From: Candidatus Brevefilum sp.
Lineage (GTDB): Bacteria; Chloroflexota; Anaerolineae; Anaerolineales; Anaerolineaceae
Assembly (NCBI GenBank): GCA_007135845.1
Contig: SLIC01000222.1
Span: forward strand, 1 to 10,368
Length of the DNA: 10,368 bases
Direction of reading: 5' to 3'
This document shows, in pieces, positions 1 to 6,562 of the stretch. Below the pieces are notes generated by a model. That model was not told the DNA's origin. It made no database searches and was given only the letters and a program-made list of their open reading frames with translations. The translations under genes were made by a program, and so were the position numbers. How positions within the stretch are numbered: the stretch's first letter is position 1; each line of letters starts with the position of its first letter.

Positions 1-1698
1 AGGCGAACCATCCAGCGCAAATAGAACAGTACTGTGGATCGAGAGCGACCATTTTTCATTAGGCAGGTCGAGGAAATTGATCGGTATTGGGTTGGTTGGA
101 TCGCTAATGTCAATGACCCAGATGCCGCTGCCAGGGTATATGGCATGATTGCCAGCTTGTCCTGAAAGGTAAGCGAAATTACCAGAAATGGCGAGATCAA
201 AAGCACCATCCCAGGCAGGACCACCATCGACACCACCCACTTGCTTTGGTTGATAGGGATCTGAAATATCATGGATGAGTAGTGGGTAATTGGCATCCGC
301 AATATAGGCATGGTTTCCGATGACTTCAATACTTAAGCCAATCTGCAATGTGAGGAATTTCCGTTCGTCATCGAAGAATATTTCTTCGATATTGTCTAAG
401 TTTGCGATATTTAAAACTCGAAACCCTGAAAAGCGGTTAACGGCATACGCATAATCGCCAACAACCTTAATATCCATGATCATATCCGGAACAGGGGTCA
501 TGTATTCGCCTACCCGAATTGGCTGCGAGGGATCATTGATGTCGACAATAGTAAGTCCGTATGATTGGTCGGGGATGTAGAGGATATCCTCGGCGATGGT
601 AATATTCCTTTCTGTGATTTCTTCAACTGAAAACTCAAAGCCCCCAATGGATGTTGGTACAAGCCCAACCTGCTGCGGATTGGATGGATCGTAAATATCA
701 TAGATACGCACCCCTTCAATATCATCTACCAGATAGGCAAACCTGTCATCTGTGATGATCCCTGAGGACCAAAACTGTGTGATACTGGCTTTAATGGTGG
801 GGTTGACCGGATCAGCCAGGTCAAGGATGACAAATCCGTGGTTGGCGACTGCCAGGCACAAGTCGTTCTGACACATGTCAATTGAATGAGTAAAGGCCCC
901 GCCTAAACTGGGGATTGTTTCGTCAGCAAAGAATCCAACCTGCTGCGGACTCCTGGGATCAGAAATGTCGACAATGACGATTCCTTTAGTGACATCCACA
1001 AGATAAATAAATTCGTTCAACCTTGCGATGGATATCATTGTTCCCCGAATAGTATCGCTGGTGAGGATTGTGGGTGAAATTGGGTCACTGATATCCACCA
1101 CAAACAGCCCACTGGGATTGCAGGCTATAAAAGCTATCCCATCATTGAGGGTCAAAGGGCCGCAGCCGGCGTGCTTTGGCTCAACTTTGCTGACCAACCT
1201 GGGTTGGTCTGCCTTTGAAATATCAAAGACGTTCAAACCCGAATACATTGTGGTGACATAGGCATAATCGCCTTCAACTTCCACACCCATTACCAACCCG
1301 GGCAGTGGTTCACTATCGCTGATGAAAACCGGTGAGGTGGGGTTGGAGATATCCAAAACCACCATCCTAGGACCCTGCCCCATATAGGCATAGTTTCCTT
1401 TCACCGCAACTGTTGTTGTGCTGCCCCCGTATTGATTGATATATTCCAAAGCATTTTCGATCGGCGATTCTGTTGATGTGACTTCCGGTGTTGTCTCAAT
1501 TTCAATGGGGATCGTAGGCATTGGGGTTTGTGCTGCAGGTTGAGAGTCTTCTGTGATCGGTTCGAGTTGGCTGGTCAGGGCGTCAATGGTGCTTTGCAGA
1601 TTGGTGATCTCTGGGGAGGGTCGCAATAAACCACAGGCGATCATCGTAAGGGATAAAAGGATCAGTATTATTTTGCGAAGGTCTCGGGCGGTTTGCAT
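1..1698 (-). CDS. LVIVD-repeat lipoprotein (C-terminus cut by window edge)
   Basis: Reading leftwards from ATG at 1698, the frame stays open for 566 codons to the window edge, so the C-terminus is missing. The N-terminus has a basic start, a hydrophobic run and a lipobox ending MIAC with Cys22, so it should be exported and lipid-anchored. A short helical stretch (about 30-46) and a Thr/Pro/Glu-rich linker (about 47-80) lead into a chain of at least ten repeats of about 40-50 residues. Each repeat carries the LVIVD signature, for example LFVVDISDP near 198, IVIVDISDP near 240, LTIVDINDP near 382 and IWVIDISDP close to the edge. LVIVD repeats (Pfam family of that name) are thought to form extracellular beta-propellers; the ligand is unknown. 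GAGG lies 6 bases before the ATG. No enzymatic motif is visible. The family call is secure, the function is not. Confidence 0.9.
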   Translation of the reverse strand, partial: MQTARDLRKIILILLSLTMIACGLLRPSPEITNLQSTIDALTSQLEPITEDSQPAAQTPMPTIPIEIETTPEVTSTESPIENALEYINQYGGSTTTVAVKGNYAYMGQGPRMVVLDISNPTSPVFISDSEPLPGLVMGVEVEGDYAYVTTMYSGLNVFDISKADQPRLVSKVEPKHAGCGPLTLNDGIAFIACNPSGLFVVDISDPISPTILTSDTIRGTMISIARLNEFIYLVDVTKGIVIVDISDPRSPQQVGFFADETIPSLGGAFTHSIDMCQNDLCLAVANHGFVILDLADPVNPTIKASITQFWSSGIITDDRFAYLVDDIEGVRIYDIYDPSNPQQVGLVPTSIGGFEFSVEEITERNITIAEDILYIPDQSYGLTIVDINDPSQPIRVGEYMTPVPDMIMDIKVVGDYAYAVNRFSGFRVLNIANLDNIEEIFFDDERKFLTLQIGLSIEVIGNHAYIADANYPLLIHDISDPYQPKQVGGVDGGPAWDGAFDLAISGNFAYLSGQAGNHAIYPGSGIWVIDISDPTNPIPINFLDLPNEKWSLSIHSTVLFALDGSP

Positions 1699-1738
1699 GA
1701 TATACCTCGCTGACTTTTTTTGAAGGAAACTTAAAAAT

Positions 1739-1768
1739 ATTATATACTAAAAATATATTAATTTTCAA
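1739..1768 (-). promoter_or_regulatory. Sigma-70-type promoter of the LVIVD lipoprotein gene
   Basis: On the minus strand TTGAAA (1768-1763) is followed after 18 bases by a perfect TATAAT (1744-1739), in a very AT-rich stretch. It would start transcription near 1732, giving a leader of about 35 bases before the ATG at 1698. No operator-like palindrome was noticed. Confidence 0.6.
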
Positions 1769-2614
1769 GGCTATTTTCTCATAATGATAAAAAGAAGAAG
1801 GAACGCCATACTTTGTTGGTTGATTTTATGTGATTAACCTCAAGCATTTTCCATTCCTGGCTTTAAGACCAGTTCAGAGATTCCCAGCTATTAAGGATTC
1901 AAAGGATATAGCACCTCAACATATTTCATGTTTTTAAGAGCACCTGAGTTTCTCACTTTTTGCATTTATCACCAATTTTACGGGTAAAAAAGCGATTTAC
2001 AGGACACTAACCAGTCATTTAAGGAGGTCTATAACTGACGCATGGCCGTCATCTGCAAGGTTAAACCGACAAGCTATGAAACAGCAGTACAGATCACCCA
2101 AAATCAAAGAGACAAGAAAGTTAAGATAATTCACGAGATGGTTGAAAAGATACCGTCTAATAGAGTTCATTACCCGCAGGGGCAACCCTTCCCGCAGCAC
2201 TCTCTGCGAAGCGCTCTTCGAGTTGAGCTGTGGTTGCCCTGCCCAAAGGTTGCTGCGCAAGGCGGACACGGAGGTCTGCACCTACAGATATTATCAGACA
2301 ATAATATGCATAATAGTAAATTTTCATCCATTATTACACAATAATTTATCTGATTGTTTTGTTAATCAACTCTCTCTTCACCTTGGCAGACCGGAAATAA
2401 TCTCAAGCCGTTAATAAAAATTCTTCGTCCAATCCGATCTGGTATGATAACTATCAATGGAATTGGGATAGTGACCGATACTGAGGTTCAAGGATCTGTA
2501 AAAATTCACTAATTCGCCTTTCTTCAGGACACTAGTTTGATAAACTCAGGTTCTACTTTTCTCTAGGGTTTTGACCGTGTCTAAAAATTTTGGCATTAAG
2601 TGGTGAGTGCTTTA
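1769..2614. other. Gene-poor intergenic stretch
   Basis: Between the two lipoprotein genes I find no credible gene. Open frames at 2015-2281 (minus) and 2042-2414 (plus, two frames) all overlap one hairpin-rich block and have no family-like motifs. AAGGAGG near 2021 sits 14 bases from the ATG at 2042, too far for normal initiation. The stretch contains the structured repeat at 2171-2287 and two same-orientation copies of CAGGACACTA (2000-2009 and 2525-2534). No convincing terminator for the gene ending at 2615 was seen. Confidence 0.6.
2171..2287. repeat. Hairpin-rich, probably dispersed repeat element
   Basis: A GC-rich block inside AT-rich DNA. GGGCAACC (2180-2187) pairs with GGTTGCCC (2232-2239). 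Nested inside are GCAG/CTGC (2194-2197 with 2204-2207) and CGAAG/CTTCG (2207-2211 with 2216-2220), which share base 2207 and so are alternatives or abut. A separate hairpin follows: GCGGAC (2262-2267) with GTCTGC (2274-2279). The right end reads CCTACAG, as do the ends of the hairpins at 9311-9340 and 9388-9417. The base composition and nested stems suggest a non-coding mobile or dispersed palindromic repeat. That class assignment is inference, because only one copy of this exact element is in the window. Confidence 0.4.
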
Positions 2615-3928
2615 TTATTGATCACCACCATACTTTAAATAATACACCTGTTCACCGCTATTTACATCAAAAATTAGCACACCACCTGAATAGATTGCTG
2701 CTAAATAGTTGCCATCATTTGACCAAACAAAATCCCCTAATGGCAAACTTTCATGTAGTTCATTTGGAAACGATAAAACCTGTAATTCTAATAAGCTGTT
2801 TGAATCAAATACTTTGAGGGCGATATCAATATCAAAAGTGCTTTCCATTTTCTCAAAATCAATAATTGCTTCATATTGATATTGAATAAACGCAAATTTG
2901 TCATCTGCAGGTGAAAATTCTATATGATCAAACAATAGGGTTACATCTCTGGTCGGGTAAGCAATGTTAGTAATATCAATAAATTCATAATTGTTCTCTA
3001 CATTGTAAATCCAGGCGCATGGGTCATAAAGCACATTATGCTGCTTGACCTGAATAATAAACTTTCCAGCACTTGACCATTTATGTGGGGGACTAGTATG
3101 ACCACTAGGATCACAATTTTTAGTTAATTCAATAATTGTTTCTGGTTCTTCATAGACCCATTCATCCCATATCATCTGTTTAACGATATTATTGTGAATA
3201 AATTTGCTTCCGTCTGGTGAGATAACAAAATTTGATATTCTATGACCCGACCTGCCACTATTAATAATTAATTCTAAAGTTAATTCATCAATTAATTGAA
3301 CATGATAAAATCCACCTCTTCCGGGCTCATTTATGAATCCTGAGCAAATTATCCCCATAAGCGTCAAACTACATTCAAACCCGTGGTACTTTGGTATAGT
3401 TTCGACTTCGTTTAAAATAACTGAATCATCCACATTAAACGCTAGCAACTTATTCTCACCGGGATGATGAACGATAAAATTTGAGGTTCCAGGCACCCAA
3501 AAAAAGACATGATCCCCAATTGAAGAAAAACGAGTTTCTTGATTAATTTTCTCAAATATAAAGTTTTTTTCACCTGTTAGATCTTGAACCCATATCCCTC
3601 CTTCATCGGTTAATACTGCTAACTTGGTGCCGTCAGAATTGAACGCAATCCTTCTTGCTCGATAGGGCAAATTGCCTGACGGAGATATCGTTTTTGGGTC
3701 TGATGTGTCATTTTCTTGATCAGAGTAAACAACATCATGATTCAGATCCTCTGAGGTACCATTTTCTTGATCAATATAAGCATCATAATTATTAAGGTCA
3801 TCAGAAAAAGTGGATTCTGCATCTTGACCGATTTCTTCCTGTGTCATTTTATTTGATGAGAAAAGATCACAGCTTAACAATAAAAATAGGATAAGTAGAA
3901 TTGCATATTTTCTCTTGAATTTGTCCAT
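2615..3928 (-). CDS. Beta-propeller (WD40/TolB-like) lipoprotein
   Basis: A 437-residue protein if started at the second of two adjacent ATGs (3928). GAGGG at 3937-3933 is well spaced for that codon, while an upstream in-frame TTG at 3958 has no site of its own. The N-terminus is MDKFKRK, a hydrophobic helix and a lipobox LLSC with Cys20, so it should be a lipoprotein exported across the membrane. An acidic Asp/Glu/Asn-rich linker (about 21-80) contains a small internal duplication, DQENGTS and DQENDTS. From about residue 90 on, repeated blade-like motifs appear: FNSDGTKLAVL, ISPDGSKFI, WSSAGKFII, FSPADDKFAF and, near the end, WSNDGNYLAAI followed by VLIFDVNSGE. These match WD40 or TolB-type propeller blades, which mediate binding rather than catalysis. 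Codon use is AT-rich, unlike the genes after 6.5 kb. Its partner is not known. Confidence 0.85.
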   Translation of the reverse strand: MDKFKRKYAILLILFLLLSCDLFSSNKMTQEEIGQDAESTFSDDLNNYDAYIDQENGTSEDLNHDVVYSDQENDTSDPKTISPSGNLPYRARRIAFNSDGTKLAVLTDEGGIWVQDLTGEKNFIFEKINQETRFSSIGDHVFFWVPGTSNFIVHHPGENKLLAFNVDDSVILNEVETIPKYHGFECSLTLMGIICSGFINEPGRGGFYHVQLIDELTLELIINSGRSGHRISNFVISPDGSKFIHNNIVKQMIWDEWVYEEPETIIELTKNCDPSGHTSPPHKWSSAGKFIIQVKQHNVLYDPCAWIYNVENNYEFIDITNIAYPTRDVTLLFDHIEFSPADDKFAFIQYQYEAIIDFEKMESTFDIDIALKVFDSNSLLELQVLSFPNELHESLPLGDFVWSNDGNYLAAIYSGGVLIFDVNSGEQVYYLKYGGDQ

Positions 3929-4394
3929 CATGCCCTCATATTTGTTGAATGTAACCAAGTCAAGTAAAAAGAAAAAAATTCAATTTTGTTAGCAATTAGT
4001 CAATTTAATATGAATAATAATCATAACACAGATAATGTTTTCATCATTGGAACCAATCTAGCAAAACAGGTAGAAATATATACCACGAGAGTTAAGGTTA
4101 AGAAACATTGTAGAGCAACTTAAAGTGGTCCTGCAAGTTTATAATCACTCATCATGGAAATGAAAAAAATCTAAACATACAACCCATATTATGCTCATCT
4201 TGCCGCCTTGATCATACTGCTTAATCCGGTTCAAAAAGACAACAAACTCAAAAAAACCAACCAATGATTTCGTCGGTTGACAAACACTTTTTCTGGAGAG
4301 TCCTATCAATCACAAAATTCAAAAGTTGGAGGTTGAATTGGGTTATTCTGTTCATTAAAATCCTACCACTCCCACCATTCTAGCGTTCCAACCT
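3929..4394. other. AT-rich intergenic stretch
   Basis: No gene is supported here on either strand; all frames are short and interrupted. The part next to 3958 should hold the promoter of the propeller lipoprotein on the minus strand. A TTGACT occurs there, but no good -10 follows at the right distance. A likely minus-strand terminator for the restriction-modification operon lies at 4250-4279. Confidence 0.55.
4250..4279 (-). terminator. Probable intrinsic terminator downstream of the R-M operon
   Basis: Read on the minus strand, CAACC (4279-4275), a 12-base loop and GGTTG (4262-4258) form a short stem, followed by G and seven Ts (4256-4250). The stem is weak at 5 base pairs, but the uninterrupted T run and its position after the methyltransferase and the gene remnant fit a rho-independent terminator. 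Confidence 0.45.
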
Positions 4395-4595
4395 CTACAC
4401 CCCCACCTCATCCAGACACTTCACCAGCCGTTCTTCCTCCCTTAAGAGCAACTGATCCTCTCATGCTTCAAATAATCCAGAAATTCATCCTTGTTTGGCA
4501 TGGTCTGCAAAACCGGGTTGGTTTATTCCTGGTGGGTGATGCCGGGCGCGGTCTTTTCGCCAAACAAGGGTTTTAAGGTTGGTAAATTATTAAAA
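4395..4595 (-). pseudogene. Decayed C-terminal gene remnant, family unknown
   Basis: Directly behind the methyltransferase stop, the minus strand reads as a plausible protein tail once one stop and one frameshift are ignored. A frame from about 4585 gives LPTLKPLFGEK and ITHQE, then TAA at 4525-4523, and continues in the same frame through NPVLQTMPNKDEFLDYLKHE (to 4460). A shift of frame then gives EDQLLLREEERLVKCLDEVGV in pieces, ending at TAG 4397-4395. The helical, charged, low-Cys composition looks like real protein and not random translation. I do not recognise the family. The position suggests a gene truncated when the R-M genes arrived. It could be chance, since only about 65 codons are involved. 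Confidence 0.35.
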
Positions 4596-5504
4596 CTACA
4601 GATCCAACCGCATTTGATTCTTAAATGGGGCAATGCGTTCTTCAGCCAATTTAACATAATCCGGATCAATTTCGTATCCGATGTAATGACGGCTGGCATT
4701 TAAAGCTGCGATACCCGTTGAGCCACTGCCCATGAATGGGTCTAAAATCACATCGTTTTTAAATGTGTACAACTGAATTAATCGATAGGGCAACTCAACA
4801 GGGAATGGCGCAGGATGGCCAACCTTCTTAGCTGATTCGGTATTCATCGTCCAAACGGATTTTGTCCACTCCATAAATTGCTCTTTTTCAATTGAGTTTT
4901 CTTGCTCTTTTAGTTTTTCTCGCTTAAACGATCCTTTTGAGAAGATCAAAATGTATTCGTGAACATCACGTAAAACCGGGTTAGAAGCAGACAGCCAGCT
5001 GCCCCAAGCCATCGAAACGCCAGCACCGGCCCCTTTGTTCCAGATGATTTCCCCTCGCATTAAAAACCCAATATCTTCCATCATCTTAGAAATGTAATCT
5101 GAAAGGGGTATGTATGGCTTACGTCCAAGATTGGCTACATTGATGCAGGCGCGCCCGCCGTTGACCAGTACACGATATGTTTCTGTGAAAACATTGCTCA
5201 ACATTTCCAGATATTCTTTCAGTGATAAATCATCATCATATTCTTTTGATACATTGTAGGGTGGTGATGTCACCATCAAATGCAAAGAATTATCTGGGAT
5301 TTCCTTCATATGTTCGGAGTTGCCAAGAATGATAATATCTTGCCACGCTTCTGGGAATGGATTGTCTGGGACGATTGCTTGGTTATCTTCTGCATTAAGT
5401 TCAGAATACAATCTTGAATCATAATAAAGTGATGAATCATGGTTAATTCTTGAGCCAGTGCCAAAGCGACTTGTTTTTGTGCCCTTAATTTTTTCGTCTG
5501 CCAT
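4596..5504 (-). CDS. Type II DNA methyltransferase, beta class (N4-cytosine or N6-adenine)
   Basis: A 302-residue site-specific DNA methyltransferase that transfers a methyl group from S-adenosylmethionine to an exocyclic amino group of DNA. The catalytic motif IV is TSPPY (79-83) and comes before the AdoMet-binding motif I, DPFMGSGST (255-263). GYEIDPDY (277-284) follows as motif II, and HPAPFP (230-235) lies just before motif I. This order defines the beta class. The SPPY form is typical of N4-cytosine enzymes but also occurs in adenine ones, so the base modified is not settled. About 60 residues precede the first motif, perhaps a small target-recognition or dimer region. AGGA lies 7 bases before the ATG, inside the end of the endonuclease gene, whose stop is 3 bases upstream. 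The pair is therefore co-transcribed, and this enzyme should protect the host from its neighbour. Confidence 0.92.
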   Translation of the reverse strand: MADEKIKGTKTSRFGTGSRINHDSSLYYDSRLYSELNAEDNQAIVPDNPFPEAWQDIIILGNSEHMKEIPDNSLHLMVTSPPYNVSKEYDDDLSLKEYLEMLSNVFTETYRVLVNGGRACINVANLGRKPYIPLSDYISKMMEDIGFLMRGEIIWNKGAGAGVSMAWGSWLSASNPVLRDVHEYILIFSKGSFKREKLKEQENSIEKEQFMEWTKSVWTMNTESAKKVGHPAPFPVELPYRLIQLYTFKNDVILDPFMGSGSTGIAALNASRHYIGYEIDPDYVKLAEERIAPFKNQMRLDL

Positions 5505-5507
5505 TAT

Positions 5508-6302
5508 TCAGTCCTGTTCCCAGAGTTCCAGCCAGCGTTTATAAGGATCAAAGTGTTTCTCTCTTTTGTTCCATTTTACTGGAATAGTCAAGCATTTTGG
5601 ATCTTGCGTTAGAGACCTTACCGCCATTGTTGACATCTCAACCCCTCTTGGATTTGTACCAGGTTTGGGTAATGTCAGGTACGCTTCACGACCGATTTTA
5701 TTCAACAGGTTCACTTGTAAATCTTTTAAAATCAAATGGAGTCCACCGACCCCGCCCCAATTGATGTGAGCCAGTAAAATATCACATGTGGGAAAGTATT
5801 CTTTTCCAAAAAGCAGGGCCTGTTGCCTGTCTACAGTCCAAATGAGCTTGATTGCGCTTAACCGTTTTCCTGTAATGGTCTTGATAGAAAGCGGGGCTCC
5901 ACAAACGATAACATCAATTTCTGATTCATGAATTGGTAAGTCAGTTTGAATATTTTCCAACCCAAATTTGTGTATTAAAAGGGCGATGAGAATTTTTTCT
6001 CGGACGCTGCCAACTTCCATGCCAATTCTTCCTGCACGAGAGCTTTCCAATTCGGCAATATAGAACAATTCAGGCAGTTTTGTCTGGATTTTCTTTTTAA
6101 TGGCATGGTCTTGAAATAATTCGTTTAGCATTTTTGCCTCGTTGGTTTTACTTCCATTGTTCAAAGGTGAATCTTTCTTAATAAGATTTTGTACACGATC
6201 AAGCGTTTTACACTTTGATCTAATTATAAAGTATAGCAAACTGAAAATAATGGAAACATTAATAACACTGACACTTAACACTATTGTACACACTAAATCC
6301 AT
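5508..6302 (-). CDS. ThaI-like type II restriction endonuclease, with possible N-terminal membrane segment
   Basis: A 264-residue protein whose residues from about 62 onward resemble the ThaI restriction endonuclease family (ThaI cuts CGCG). The recognisable part includes LPELFYIAELESSRAG, GMEVGSVREK (94-103) and WTVDRQQ. The PD-(D/E)XK-like core is Glu96 or Glu103, then Asp130 in EID and Lys141 in SIK, with Ser in place of the usual acidic residue two before the Lys. The methyltransferase 3 bases downstream supports the R-M reading. The start is uncertain. ATG 6302 has no usable ribosome site, and the nearest AGGAG is 26 bases away. It adds 57 residues containing a hydrophobic helix (about 4-27) and basic RSKCK, like a membrane anchor. 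ATG 6131 (Met58) has GAGG five bases upstream and would give a soluble 207-residue enzyme. I recognised the family by memory of its motifs; the CGCG specificity is inferred. Confidence 0.8.
   Translation of the reverse strand: MDLVCTIVLSVSVINVSIIFSLLYFIIRSKCKTLDRVQNLIKKDSPLNNGSKTNEAKMLNELFQDHAIKKKIQTKLPELFYIAELESSRAGRIGMEVGSVREKILIALLIHKFGLENIQTDLPIHESEIDVIVCGAPLSIKTITGKRLSAIKLIWTVDRQQALLFGKEYFPTCDILLAHINWGGVGGLHLILKDLQVNLLNKIGREAYLTLPKPGTNPRGVEMSTMAVRSLTQDPKCLTIPVKWNKREKHFDPYKRWLELWEQD
6137..6140 (-). promoter_or_regulatory. Candidate ribosome site for an internal start of the endonuclease
   Basis: On the minus strand GAGG (6140-6137) stands five bases before ATG 6131-6129, in frame at codon 58 of the endonuclease. 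A TATAAT hexamer (6228-6223) lies about 90 bases before this ATG, but with no good -35. Both signs favour a shorter protein beginning MLNELFQ. Confidence 0.4.
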
Positions 6303-6433
6303 GCTTTGTCTGCATAACGACTCTGGTTCTCCTCACATACAATTTATTATCCAGCAATGCTTTGCCCTCCCCAGTAGAAAAAGTCGATTTAATTTAAACC
6401 AGTCTATCTGCGCGCCAGAAACCCGCAATTCAT

Positions 6434-6442
6434 TGGTATAAT
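6434..6442 (+). promoter_or_regulatory. Extended -10 promoter of the cobalamin/opine-dehydrogenase operon
   Basis: TGGTATAAT (6434-6442) is a consensus -10 with the TGn extension, which relieves the need for a good -35; none is obvious upstream. Transcription would start near 6449 and leave a leader of about 114 bases before the GTG at 6563. Confidence 0.5.
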
Positions 6443-6449
6443 TAGACTC

Positions 6450-6488
6450 GGGTCTCAATCACACGAACGCAGGGGGGTGGCAGACCCC
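6450..6488 (+). promoter_or_regulatory. Leader with two mutually exclusive hairpins
   Basis: GGGTCT (6450-6455) can pair with AGACCC (6482-6487). Alternatively GGGGT (6474-6478) can pair with ACCCC (6484-6488) across a five-base loop. The two stems compete for the same C-rich segment. The position just after the predicted transcription start suggests a regulatory leader, but no known riboswitch consensus was matched, so this remains a structural observation. Confidence 0.3.
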
Positions 6489-6506
6489 GGGTACGTTGTT
6501 GAACAG

Positions 6507-6538
6507 CTTCATTCGAAGTAAACTTCATTAGAAGTACC
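6507..6538 (+). repeat. Tandem 16-bp palindromic repeat before the operon start
   Basis: Two adjoining 16-base units, CTTCATTCGAAGTAAA (6507-6522) and CTTCATTAGAAGTACC (6523-6538), differ at three positions. Each contains a CTTC-N4-GAAG inverted repeat, and the second extends to ACTTC-N4-GAAGT. They end 11 bases before the ribosome site. They could be an operator bound by a dimeric regulator, or two small RNA hairpins affecting translation. Confidence 0.45.
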
Positions 6539-6549
6539 AGGTTGAAACT

Positions 6550-6556
6550 AAAGGAG
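6550..6556 (+). promoter_or_regulatory. Ribosome binding site fixing the GTG start at 6563
   Basis: AAAGGAG ends six bases before GTG 6563-6565. The in-frame TTG at 6542 lies upstream of this site and is therefore not the likely start. Confidence 0.75.
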
Positions 6557-6562
6557 TATCAG

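Noticed and set aside
2042..2414. Two overlapping plus-strand open frames (100 and 90 codons) and a minus-strand one
   Set aside because: All three overlap the hairpin-rich block, have no properly spaced ribosome site and show no protein-family motifs; they look like chance reading of a repeat.
6142..6441. A 99-codon plus-strand open frame
   Set aside because: It is antisense to the N-terminal part of the endonuclease gene, has no ribosome site and ends in the promoter region of the next operon.
6470..6492. T-box-like GGGTGGCA ... CCCCGGG motif in the leader
   Set aside because: The conserved T-box antiterminator sequence is only loosely matched, there is no specifier stem region between the promoter and the motif, and no terminator follows.
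6542..6562. TTG at 6542 as start of the cobalamin-binding protein
   Set aside because: The ribosome site AAAGGAG lies between 6550 and 6556, downstream of that codon and correctly spaced for GTG 6563.
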